Shown here: in pieces, positions 1-7,779 of the stretch
How the letters are laid out: each line of letters opens with the position of its first letter
Numbering within the stretch: the stretch's first letter is position 1
Origin: JALSHZ01 sp964614535
GTDB taxonomy: Bacteria > Pseudomonadota > Gammaproteobacteria > UWMA-0217
NCBI GenBank assembly: GCA_964614535.1
Contig: CAZTOZ010000014.1
Location: 1 to 42,162 of the forward strand
Direction: 5' to 3'
Length of the DNA stretch: 42,162 nt
The notes under the pieces: model-generated
Database searches by the model: none
What the model was told of the DNA's origin: nothing
The model's input: the letters and a program-made list of their open reading frames with translations, nothing else
Program-made: the position numbers and the translations under genes

Positions 1-1250
1 AGCCGCCCCGGCGGCAGTTCCACGTCGTCGTAGGTCAGCGTCGTGTCCTTCGGAATGTTGCGTTTCAGTCTGCAGCCTTCGGCCAGGCCGATCGGCAGCA
101 GGCGCTCGTTGAAGGCGACGTCGGCATTTTCCGCTTCGCCATAGGTCATGTAGTGACCCATCCCGTCGAGCACTGCGCCGGCTTTCAGGTCGATCTTGGC
201 GGTGGCGACGACATCGACGCGTGGGCCGAAGTCGGGGGCGATGGTGGCGTCGTGGAAATCGACGGCGCGGGCCACGGTGTTGGGCACCTCGAAATGGCAG
301 AGATGGTAGGGGGTATAGAAGACGTAGAGCGGCCCTTCACCGAGCTTGTAGAGATTGAGATAGTGCTTCTGCTGTGGATGATCGTGGGTGCCGAGCACGA
401 ACACCCCCGGCCCGGGTTCGGCGCGGACGACGTAGTCGACGATGCCCGGCCCTTCGAGCAGGTCGTCGAGGGGATACCAGTCCACTGCTTCCTTGATCGG
501 CGTGCCGGGCGCCACCTCCGGCCCGTACATCCCGCGTTTTGCAACCCGCATGCCGGTGGCGTTGGCGACGATCGCCTGTTCGAAGGAGATCTTCGTGCCA
601 TCGGCGAACGACGTCACCATGTGGGCCTTCTGCCCCCACTGCCTGGCGAATCCCTCCTGGGTGGTCGGGTTGCGGTAGGGGTCCTGCAGCCCCTTGATAT
701 TGCCACAGAGCACCGGCCTGACGCCGAGGCCCTGGACGAAGCGGTAGAGGTTCATGATGACGCCCGGCTGGTCGCCGTCGGCATTGGTGTAGACGACGCC
801 GGCCTTGTCGGCACGGGTCTTGAGCAGCGGGCCGACGGTGCCGTCGAGTTCGGCGTTCATCAGGATGATGTGCTTGCCGTTGTCGATCGCCTCGATGACC
901 ACCCGGGCACCGAATTCCACGGCACCGGTGACCTCGATGACGACGTCGATCTGGCCGGCACGGCACAGCAGCATCGGATCGTCCGTGACGGCATATCGTC
1001 CGTTGTCGATTGCCGCTTCCAGTGCCTCGACCGTCTCCACCGGCGTGGTTTCGGCGACGTCGGCTTCGTCGTAGGCGCGGATCGCACCGTCGATGGAGCG
1101 GTTGGAGATCGCCACCAGATCCATGCCGGGGGTGTACTTGAGGATCTGCAGGGCAATGCCTCTTCCCATGAAGCCGGCGCCAACCATGCCGACGCGGATC
1201 GGACGGTTTTCGGCTTCGCGTTTCTTCAGCGCGCTGTCGATCAGAATCAT
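1..1250 (-). CDS. DXR-like (DRL) / homoserine-dehydrogenase-like NAD(P)-dependent oxidoreductase with C-terminal SAF domain (partial)
   Basis: The gene starts at an ATG at 1250 and runs off the left edge after about 416 codons, so only the last residues are missing. Residues 18-30 (RVGMVGAGFMGRG) are a Rossmann nucleotide-binding loop, followed by a homoserine-dehydrogenase-like domain (VIEVTGAVEFG, ILMNAELDGTVG). From about residue 345 the sequence fits a SAF-type domain (KIDLKAGAVLDGMG). This is the architecture of COG4091. From memory, that family includes the Brucella DXR-like (DRL) reductoisomerase, which makes 2-C-methylerythritol 4-phosphate by a rearrangement plus reduction. The gene is the last visible member of the sugar operon, 37 bp after the RmlC-type gene. 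That context suggests an NAD(P)H-dependent rearrangement or reduction of a sugar rather than homoserine metabolism. Family assignment is good; the reaction is inferred. Confidence 0.82.
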   Translation of the reverse strand, partial: MILIDSALKKREAENRPIRVGMVGAGFMGRGIALQILKYTPGMDLVAISNRSIDGAIRAYDEADVAETTPVETVEALEAAIDNGRYAVTDDPMLLCRAGQIDVVIEVTGAVEFGARVVIEAIDNGKHIILMNAELDGTVGPLLKTRADKAGVVYTNADGDQPGVIMNLYRFVQGLGVRPVLCGNIKGLQDPYRNPTTQEGFARQWGQKAHMVTSFADGTKISFEQAIVANATGMRVAKRGMYGPEVAPGTPIKEAVDWYPLDDLLEGPGIVDYVVRAEPGPGVFVLGTHDHPQQKHYLNLYKLGEGPLYVFYTPYHLCHFEVPNTVARAVDFHDATIAPDFGPRVDVVATAKIDLKAGAVLDGMGHYMTYGEAENADVAFNERLLPIGLAEGCRLKRNIPKDTTLTYDDVELPPGR

Positions 1251-1287
1251 TGTCGAAACTCCGTTGTCATTGGGATTGTCGGGCCGC

Positions 1288-1818
1288 TCAGCCGTCGAAA
1301 TCGGGCCACGAGGCGTCCTTGTCGGAGATCACCTCGATCGGCACTGGCCATTCGATGCCGAGGGCCGGGTCGTCGTAGCGGATCCCCTGTTCTGCGCCGG
1401 GGGTGTAGAACTCGGTGACGAGGTAGAAGGCTTCCGTGTCGTCCTCCAGCGTGACGAAACCGTGGCCGAAGCCTTCCGGTACGAACAGCATGCGGCGGTT
1501 GTCGGCGGACAGCTCCACCCCGATCCACTGCTTGTAGGTGGGGGAATCCTTGCGCAGGTCGACGATGACGTCATAGAGCGCCCCCCGGGTACAGCGCACC
1601 AGCTTGGACTCTTCGTAGGGGCTCACCTGGTAGTGCATCCCGCGCAGCGTGCCCTTTTTTCTGCTCAGCGACAGATTGGCCTGTTTGAGGTCCGCGGAGC
1701 AGCCGTGGGCCTCCATTTCGTTCCTGCACCAGGCCCGGGCAAAAAAACCGCGTTCGTCTTCGAGGCGCTCGATGTCGATGACGAAGGCGCCGGGAAGTTT
1801 GGTTTCCTGAAATTTCAT
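1288..1818 (-). CDS. rmlC: RmlC-family dTDP-4-dehydrorhamnose 3,5-epimerase-like protein
   Basis: A 176-residue cupin of the RmlC family, the usual length. The family epimerises C3 and C5 of 4-keto-6-deoxy nucleotide sugars. Visible hallmarks are DERGFFAR near residue 21, the catalytic histidine at 62 in RGMHYQ, a lysine at 72, PEGFGHGF at 114-121, and the tyrosine-containing stretch FYLVTEFYTP at 131-140 followed by GIRYDDP. No dTDP-glucose pathway genes (rmlA, rmlB, rmlD) are visible. The neighbouring nucleotidyltransferase is CTP-specific by family, so the true substrate may be a CDP-linked or otherwise unusual keto-sugar. The gene lies 65 bp after the SDR gene, with a small stem-loop between them. 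The family call is firm; the substrate is not. Confidence 0.88.
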   Translation of the reverse strand: MKFQETKLPGAFVIDIERLEDERGFFARAWCRNEMEAHGCSADLKQANLSLSRKKGTLRGMHYQVSPYEESKLVRCTRGALYDVIVDLRKDSPTYKQWIGVELSADNRRMLFVPEGFGHGFVTLEDDTEAFYLVTEFYTPGAEQGIRYDDPALGIEWPVPIEVISDKDASWPDFDG

Positions 1819-1853
1819 GAAAATTCCGTCCTGTCGTCGGTTTGGACACAGCC

Positions 1854-1872
1854 CCCACCCGGGGAGGGTGGG
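1854..1872 (-). repeat. Intra-operon stem-loop
   Basis: CCCACCC (1854-1860) and GGGTGGG (1866-1872) form a perfect 7-bp GC-rich stem with a 5-nt loop, in the short gap between the SDR stop and the epimerase start. No T-run follows on the minus strand, so it is more likely an mRNA-stabilising or processing structure than a terminator. Confidence 0.45.
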
Positions 1873-1883
1873 AGGCGACGTGA

Positions 1884-2933
1884 TCAGCGGATCCAGCGCA
1901 GGTTCTTGCCCAGCAGGTTCTTCTCCATATGGGCATTGAGCACTTTCAGACGCATGAATTGCGAATTGCGGAAGTCGGTGTTGTTGAAGCCCATGGCCTC
2001 CAGGCCCTCACGCAGTTCGCGGATCGATTGTGCCAGATCCACCTGTGGCTGATGGTTGGGTGCCAACGCCTCGAAACGGCTGAAATCCACCTGATAGGAG
2101 CGCTTGTCCGGGGCGGCGTCCTGGTTGATCTCGATCTCCACCTCCGGCATCTGCGCCTTGACCGCCTCAGCGAGATCCCTGACTTGGTAGTTCCATTCGG
2201 TGCGACCGACGTTGATGGCGAGGAAGGCGCCGCCATTGGCCGCATCCCGGCTCACAGCCCAGTCCATCGCGCGGCTCATGTCCTTGATGTCGATCAGCGG
2301 ACGCCACGGCGTGCCGTCGGAGAGAATGGTGATTTTCTTCGAAGCGACCGCGGCGGCGACGAAGTCGTTGAGCACCAGGTCCAGGCGCAACCGCTCGCTC
2401 ATCCCGCAGGCGGTGGGGAAACGCAGGCTGGTGATGACGAAGTCGTCGGTGGCGAGATCCCTGATCGAATTTTCGGTATTGATCTTCGACTTGGCGTAGG
2501 CGGTCAACGGATTGAGTTCGGAATCCTCGTTACGGGCCGCGCCCTCGGCGTAGCCGTAGACCGAACAGCTCGAAGCGAAGACGTAGGATTTCACGCCGGC
2601 CTCCTTGGCCAGCTGTGCCAGCTTGACGCTGGACTGGTGATTGATCTCGTCGGTGACCTGTTCGAAGGCGTTGCCCATCGGATCGTTGGAGACGGCCGCC
2701 AGATGAATCACGCTGTCCACGCCTTCCAGATGCTTGCGCTCCACGTCACGCACGTCGCCGTAGTACTGAAAATCGATACGTGACTCCGGCAACACGTCGG
2801 CGCCGGTGAGGCAGTGGCCGAAAAAGCAGGCGTCCAGGCCGATGAGCTCGACGCCGGGATAGGCGGCATGCAACGTATCGACCAGCGTCGGGCCGATATA
2901 GCCCATGTTGCCCGTGATCAGAATCTTCTTCAT
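1884..2933 (-). CDS. Extended SDR: NAD-dependent sugar epimerase/dehydratase family protein
   Basis: A 349-residue extended short-chain dehydrogenase/reductase, the class that modifies nucleotide sugars. It begins MKKILITGNMGYIGPTL, an N-terminal glycine-rich NAD-binding loop of TGxxGxxG type (the second position is Asn-Met). HLAAVSNDP near residue 97, the serine-rich ASSCSVYG near 120, and a YxxxK pair in TAYAKSK near 143-149 supply the active-site triad. Later, RFPTACGMSERLR and INVGRTEWNYQV match the substrate-binding half of such enzymes. It lies 16 bp downstream of the FAD oxidase gene in the same operon. It could act as an epimerase, 4,6-dehydratase or reductase on the CDP-sugar made by the first gene. 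The sequence alone does not decide which. Confidence 0.85.
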   Translation of the reverse strand: MKKILITGNMGYIGPTLVDTLHAAYPGVELIGLDACFFGHCLTGADVLPESRIDFQYYGDVRDVERKHLEGVDSVIHLAAVSNDPMGNAFEQVTDEINHQSSVKLAQLAKEAGVKSYVFASSCSVYGYAEGAARNEDSELNPLTAYAKSKINTENSIRDLATDDFVITSLRFPTACGMSERLRLDLVLNDFVAAAVASKKITILSDGTPWRPLIDIKDMSRAMDWAVSRDAANGGAFLAINVGRTEWNYQVRDLAEAVKAQMPEVEIEINQDAAPDKRSYQVDFSRFEALAPNHQPQVDLAQSIRELREGLEAMGFNNTDFRNSQFMRLKVLNAHMEKNLLGKNLRWIR

Positions 2934-2949
2934 TTGCTGTTTTCCTCAG

Positions 2950-4155
2950 TTACAGATGGCTTTCGAGAAAATCGACGACATACGCGGAGAATGGGATCGA
3001 GCAGGTCCATCCGGGCGACACGGCATTGAGCACGTGGGTCGAGCGGTGGTCGCCCTCCAGCACGAAATCCATCTCCAGCTTGCGTTCCTTCGTGTTGACC
3101 AGTTGGGCGCGGATCCCCGGCTTGCCCCACTCGGTGAAGTTCTTCAGCTCGACCCCGGTGGCCAGCTTGGCGGCCAGCGACACCAGATGCCGGCGGGAGT
3201 ATTTTTTCATTTCGGTGATGGCCAGCTTCGAAAAACTGAACTGCGACGAAGTGAACAGCGAGGCCGAACGCAGGCCGATCTCCACCAGGTCGCGCAGGTC
3301 GAAACGCTCCAGGCCCCGGTAATTCTCCCGCCAAAAGGCCGGAATCGCCGTCGGGCCGATCTTGGTCACGCCATCGACCGTGATCGTGAAGTGGACGCCG
3401 AGAAAGGGGTAGTCCAGGTCGGGAACCGGGTAGATGTGCGTGCGGTAGGTGCCTGGTGGCTCCTTCGATTTGAGGTAGATGCCCTTGAACGGCAGGATTG
3501 CATAGTCTTTGGAGAAGCCGAAATCCCGCGCCACCTGATCGGCGTGGAGCCCGGCCGCGTTGACGAGATGGCCGGCCTCGAAACGGCCGGCACGGGTGGT
3601 GACGATATTGCCGTCGCTCTTCAGATAGCCGGCGTCGTAACGGATGTCGATGCCCTCGTCATGGGCGTCCTGCGTCATTTGGGCGATCACGGCATGGGGG
3701 TCGGCCGACGAGGTGGTTGGGGAATAGATGGCGCGTCGCAGCGTCTTCGCGCGGGGCTCGATCTCGCGGGCCTCGTCGGCGGTGACTTCCTGTAGCTCGA
3801 CACCGTTGTTGCGTCCGCGTGCCAGCAGTTCGTCGATGAGGCGGTCTTCCGCTTCGGTCGCGGCCACGACGAGTTTGCCGCACCTGTTCAGAAAAATGCC
3901 TTTCTCCTCGCAATACTCGGTCAACGCCCGATTGCCGTCGCGGGTGAATTTCGCCTTCAGGCTGTCGGCCGTGTAGTAGAAGCCGGCGTGGAGTACACCG
4001 CTGTTGCGGCCACTGGCGTGCTCGCCGGTTCGTGGCTCCTTCTCCAGCACCGTTACGCTGGCATCGGGATGGCGACGCTTCAGCTCACGGGCGATATTGA
4101 GCCCAATGACACCGGCGCCAACGACGAGGAAATCGGTGGTGTCGATGCGGGTCAC
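2950..4155 (-). CDS. lhgO: FAD-dependent oxidoreductase, L-2-hydroxyglutarate oxidase (LhgO) family
   Basis: A 401-residue flavoprotein of the DAO/LhgO family. DFLVVGAGVIGLNIARE (residues 8-24) is the FAD Rossmann motif, followed by TVLEKEP and then the family signature SGRNSGVLHAGFYY. PFKGIYL, YPVPDLDYPFLGVHFT and the late GIRAQLV also match E. coli LhgO. I place the start at the GTG at 4155, which overlaps the rfbF stop as GTGA and has a GGAAG upstream. An ATG at 4188 would add eleven residues and a longer overlap. Known LhgO oxidises L-2-hydroxyglutarate and feeds electrons to the quinone pool. Here it is locked into a sugar operon, so a hydroxylated sugar or sugar acid is an alternative substrate. 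Confidence 0.83.
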   Translation of the reverse strand: MTRIDTTDFLVVGAGVIGLNIARELKRRHPDASVTVLEKEPRTGEHASGRNSGVLHAGFYYTADSLKAKFTRDGNRALTEYCEEKGIFLNRCGKLVVAATEAEDRLIDELLARGRNNGVELQEVTADEAREIEPRAKTLRRAIYSPTTSSADPHAVIAQMTQDAHDEGIDIRYDAGYLKSDGNIVTTRAGRFEAGHLVNAAGLHADQVARDFGFSKDYAILPFKGIYLKSKEPPGTYRTHIYPVPDLDYPFLGVHFTITVDGVTKIGPTAIPAFWRENYRGLERFDLRDLVEIGLRSASLFTSSQFSFSKLAITEMKKYSRRHLVSLAAKLATGVELKNFTEWGKPGIRAQLVNTKERKLEMDFVLEGDHRSTHVLNAVSPGWTCSIPFSAYVVDFLESHL

Positions 4156-4931
4156 CAGATCTTCCAGGCCGCCTTGCCATCGGCCCACAGGCTTTCCAGA
4201 TGGTTCTTGTCGCGCAGCGTATCCATTGGTTGCCAGAAGCCGTGATGCCGGAAGGCCTGCAGTTGCCCCTCCTGTGCAAGCCGGCTCATCGGTTCCTGCT
4301 CCCAGACCGTCTCGTCACCGTCGATGTAGTCGATGACGTCGGGTTCGAGCACGAAATAACCGCCGTTGACCCAGGCCTCTCCGCCTTCCGGCTTTTCATG
4401 AAAGTGTTCGATGGCCGGATTCTCCTCGTTCAGCGTAAAGACGCCGAAGCGACCGGGTGGCTGTACGGCGGTCAGCGTCGCCAGCTTGCCGTGCCCACGG
4501 TGAAACGCCAGCGAGGCCTGGATGTCGATGTCGCCGACACCGTCACCGTAGGTGAGGAAAAAGGTCTCGTCGCCGATGTAGTCCCGGACCCGCTTGATGC
4601 GCCCGCCGGTGAGGGTCAGTTCGCCGGTGTCGACCAGCGTGACCTTCCACTTTTCGGCGCCGTTGTTGTGGATCTTCACGTCGGTGTTGCGGCCGTCGTA
4701 GGAGAAGGTGACGTCCGATCGGTGCAGCCAGTAGTTGGCGAAATACTCCTTGATGACGTAGCCCTTGTAGCCGCAGCAGATGATGAATTCATCGACCCCG
4801 TGGCTGTAGTAGGTCTTCATGATGTGCCAGAGAATCGGCATGCCGCCGATTTCCACCATGGGCTTGGGTTTGACGGCCGTCTCTTCGGACAGTCGGGTGC
4901 CGAGCCCACCGGCCAGTAATACCGCTTTCAT
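4152..4931 (-). CDS. rfbF: Glucose-1-phosphate cytidylyltransferase
   Basis: A 259-residue nucleotidyltransferase that joins CTP and glucose 1-phosphate to give CDP-glucose, the entry point for CDP-linked deoxy and branched sugars of surface polysaccharides. The start MKAVLLAGGLGTRL carries the nucleotide-binding GGxGTRL loop. KPKPMVEIGGMPILWHIMK, FIICCGYKGYVIKEYF and TYGDGVGDIDI follow, all closely matching RfbF rather than the dTTP- or UTP-specific relatives. It is the first gene of the left operon and overlaps the next gene by four bases. The ATG at 4931 follows a purine-rich GGGAGAAGGG. The usual partner, an RfbG-type CDP-glucose 4,6-dehydratase, is not evident unless the neighbouring SDR fills that role. 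Confidence 0.93.
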   Translation of the reverse strand: MKAVLLAGGLGTRLSEETAVKPKPMVEIGGMPILWHIMKTYYSHGVDEFIICCGYKGYVIKEYFANYWLHRSDVTFSYDGRNTDVKIHNNGAEKWKVTLVDTGELTLTGGRIKRVRDYIGDETFFLTYGDGVGDIDIQASLAFHRGHGKLATLTAVQPPGRFGVFTLNEENPAIEHFHEKPEGGEAWVNGGYFVLEPDVIDYIDGDETVWEQEPMSRLAQEGQLQAFRHHGFWQPMDTLRDKNHLESLWADGKAAWKIW

Positions 4932-5283
4932 ATCGTTTCCCTTCTCCCTCGTTGGTCACCCTGGCAACCCGCCCCGGAGGTGGTGGAGACATCTGATGAC
5001 ATGCCTCGGATCGTGGCGGCAGGGCGTTGTCGGATGGTCTTGTCGTCGTCTTCTGTTCTCTGACAGAAACCTGGGCCAACAACGCCGATGCGACGTATGA
5101 ACTGTGCGGTTCATCCAAAGGATGGCGTCATGGGTGCCGTTTGTCGTCGATTGGGGCGGGACGATAGCATGGCACGCTGACAGCCCACCGTGAACTGAGC
5201 CGCAGATTGTCGTCCTGTTCCGGTGGAGGGACGCGAGATGAGAGCCGCGTCCGATGGAGACGGCCCGCGCCGTGACCGTGCGG
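4932..5283. other. 352-bp gap between hrpB and the sugar operon
   Basis: No convincing gene here. On the minus strand it must hold the 3' end of the hrpB transcript and the promoter of the rfbF operon. A TGC-TATCGT extended -10-like element lies at 5169-5161 (read on the minus strand) without a good -35, implying a long leader. A small inverted repeat, TTCTGT (5051-5056) and ACAGAA (5063-5068), could be an operator, but it is too short to be sure. No T-tailed terminator hairpin was found after hrpB. Confidence 0.4.
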
Positions 5284-7779
5284 TCATCGCGGCTTGACCC
5301 CGCGGTGCGGGCGGGCCCGGAGCGGATCGTCGGGCCAGTGGTGTTTCGGGTAGCGTCCCTTCATCTCCTTGCGCACCTCGGCGTAGCTGCCGGCCCAGAA
5401 GGCGGCCAGGTCGTTGGTGATCTGTACCGGGCGGCGTGCCGGGGAGAGCAATTCCAGCCGTAGTCGCACCTGGCCGCCGGCGATCGTCGGGGTCTCCCGG
5501 GCGGAGTAGAGCTCCTGCAGTCGGACCGCCAGCACCGGCGCGCCGTGGCCATCGTAGCGCAGCGCGATGCGTGACCCGCTGGGCACGGTGATGTGGGTCG
5601 GCGCCTCATCGTCGAGCCTTTGCCGCTGGGCCCAGCTCAGCCGCGCCAGCAGGATCGACACCAGATCGAGCCGTTTCAGCTCGTCCAGACAGCGGATGCC
5701 GTCCAGCCAGGGGGCGAGCCAGTGCTCGGCATCGGCCAGCAACGCCTCGTCGGCGACGTCCGGCAGCTCCCCGTCGGCGCCGTCGAGACGGCGCAGGAAG
5801 CCGATGCGTTGCTGCAGCTGGCGGGCCTGGGTGGTCCACGGCAGTGTATCGATGCCGTGTTTGCGCAATGCGTCGAGCAGCAGGGTGGTGGCCGTGGCCG
5901 GGTCGATGTCGCCGGCCGGCTCGCGGTGCAGCGTCAGCGCTCCGAAACGTCGTATCCTCTCGGCGACGACGCAGCGACGCTCGTCGTCCCAACGAGCCTG
6001 CTCGATGGTTTCGATCCGATCGCCGAACAATGCTTCCAGCTCCGGCAGGCTCACCGTGGCCGCCGAGAAGATCCGTGCCTCGCGCGCCCGGCCGTCCAGC
6101 TCGGTCATCACCAGCCAAGTCGCGTCACTGATGGCGTTGGGCGCGGGGAAAAAGGCGGCGCCGCCGCCGGAGAGTCGCCAGATCGGTCGGGGCCCCGGTC
6201 GGCGCTGGCCGATCCGGTCGGGATAAGCCAGTGCGCAGAGCGCACCGATGCCGAGCCGGCGCTGGTCGTCGGGGTTGCCGAGACGTCGCCGCAGCGCCGC
6301 GCTTTGCTGTCTCGCCCGCTCGATCACGCCACGGTCGAGGCCGTCGGGGCGCGCATCCCCTTCGAGCAATGCCAGTCGCTGGCCGAAGTCGGGTTCCGGT
6401 AATCCGGCCGGAAACGGGCTCTTCTCCAGCAGTAGCGCGGCGATGTGGCAGGCGCGGACGCCGTCCCCGAGACGATCGGCGGTCACCAGCATGTGCGCCA
6501 GCCGCGGATGCAGCCCGAGACCGCCCAACGACCGCCCGTGCGGGGTGAGACGCTGTTCCGGATCGATGATGCCGAGTTGTTGCAACAACCCGAGCGCCCG
6601 CCGCCAGGATGGCCCGGGTGGTGGTGTCGTCCAGAACAGCGTTGCCGGATCGGTGACGCCCCATTGCAACAGCTCCAGCGCCAACGGCGCCAGATCGGCC
6701 CGCTCGATCTCCGGCGGCGCTTCGGCGGGTCGTCGCTGGTGGGCCGCCTCGGACCAGAGGCGGTAGCACCAGCCGCGGTCCACTCGCCCGGCCCGGCCGC
6801 GCCGCTGATCGGCGCTGGCACGGGAGGCCGGTTGTGTCACCAGCCCGCTCATGCCGCTGCGGGGGTCGAAGCGGGAGAGACGCGCCAGCCCGGCATCGAC
6901 GACGATGCGAACCCCCTCGATGGTCAGCGAGGTTTCGGCCACGGCGGTGGCCAGCACCACCTTCCGCTGGCCGGGCGGCGCCGGAGCGATGGCCCGTCGC
7001 TGCGCGGCCAGCGTCAGCCCGCCGTGCAACGGCGTGATCAGGCAGTGCTCCGGCAGCCGCGCCGCCAGTGCCGCTTCGACCCGGCGGATCTCCCCCACGC
7101 CGGGCAGAAAGACCAGCACATCGCCCGGATGGGCGGTGATGGCATCGATGACCACCCGGGCGATGCGGCCGGCCGACGGCGGCTCGCCGGTGCCGACGTA
7201 GAAGGTCTCCACCGGGTGGCAGCGGCCGGCGGCACGGACCAGCGGCGCGTCGAGCCGTTCGGCCAGGGCGTCGCCGTCGAAGGTGGCCGACATCACCAGC
7301 AGCCGGAGATCGTCGCGCAGCCCCTGTTGCACATCGCGGGCCAGTGCCAGCCCCAGATCGGCCTGGAGGCTGCGTTCGTGAAACTCGTCGAAAAGGATGC
7401 AGCCGACGTCGTCGAGCAGCGGATCGTTCTGCAGACGTCGCGTCAGCATCCCTTCGGTGAGCACCTCGATCCGGGTCTTCGGCCCGGTTTTTCGCGCCAG
7501 CCGCATCCGGTAGCCGACGGTCTGCCCGACCGATTCACCGAGCGTCTCGGCCATCCGCTGGGCGATGCTGCGGGCCGCCAGCCGGCGTGGTTGCAGTAGC
7601 AGGATCTTGCGATCCGCCAGCCACGGGGCGTCGAGCAGTGCCAGCGGCACGACGGTGCTCTTGCCGGCCCCGGGGTCAGCTTGGAGCACCACCGTGGAAG
7701 CGTGGGCGAGCCGTTCGAGCAGCGACGGCAGCACGGTGCCGATCGGCAGTTCGTCGATCGGCAGGCGCCCCGTGATCAC
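5284..7779 (-). CDS. hrpB: ATP-dependent RNA helicase HrpB (DEAH family)
   Basis: An 831-residue DEAH-box helicase, matching the 800-840 residues usual for HrpB. Motif I is QADPGAGKST near residue 33, motif II is the family's DEFH in LFDEFHERSLQ, motif III is MSATFDG, and motif VI is QRRGRAGR. The long C-terminal region (HrpB-type helicase-associated and HrpB-C domains) is complete and ends with the PYPK-like segment RYPKHHWPDDPL. The frame stays open far upstream. The sensible start is the GTG at 7779, because it overlaps the stop of the ydiJ-like gene as GTGA and gives the family length. Substrate and role in RNA metabolism are poorly defined for this family. The two genes are probably translationally coupled. 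Confidence 0.93.
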   Translation of the reverse strand: MITGRLPIDELPIGTVLPSLLERLAHASTVVLQADPGAGKSTVVPLALLDAPWLADRKILLLQPRRLAARSIAQRMAETLGESVGQTVGYRMRLARKTGPKTRIEVLTEGMLTRRLQNDPLLDDVGCILFDEFHERSLQADLGLALARDVQQGLRDDLRLLVMSATFDGDALAERLDAPLVRAAGRCHPVETFYVGTGEPPSAGRIARVVIDAITAHPGDVLVFLPGVGEIRRVEAALAARLPEHCLITPLHGGLTLAAQRRAIAPAPPGQRKVVLATAVAETSLTIEGVRIVVDAGLARLSRFDPRSGMSGLVTQPASRASADQRRGRAGRVDRGWCYRLWSEAAHQRRPAEAPPEIERADLAPLALELLQWGVTDPATLFWTTPPPGPSWRRALGLLQQLGIIDPEQRLTPHGRSLGGLGLHPRLAHMLVTADRLGDGVRACHIAALLLEKSPFPAGLPEPDFGQRLALLEGDARPDGLDRGVIERARQQSAALRRRLGNPDDQRRLGIGALCALAYPDRIGQRRPGPRPIWRLSGGGAAFFPAPNAISDATWLVMTELDGRAREARIFSAATVSLPELEALFGDRIETIEQARWDDERRCVVAERIRRFGALTLHREPAGDIDPATATTLLLDALRKHGIDTLPWTTQARQLQQRIGFLRRLDGADGELPDVADEALLADAEHWLAPWLDGIRCLDELKRLDLVSILLARLSWAQRQRLDDEAPTHITVPSGSRIALRYDGHGAPVLAVRLQELYSARETPTIAGGQVRLRLELLSPARRPVQITNDLAAFWAGSYAEVRKEMKGRYPKHHWPDDPLRARPHRGVKPR

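Noticed and set aside
153..1418. Long plus-strand frame opposite the DRL and RmlC-type genes
   Set aside because: Antisense shadow in GC-rich DNA. The minus strand encodes recognisable domains over the same span.
4789..5118. Small gene in the gap upstream of rfbF
   Set aside because: The frame overlaps rfbF, has no ribosome-binding site and reads as low-complexity shadow.
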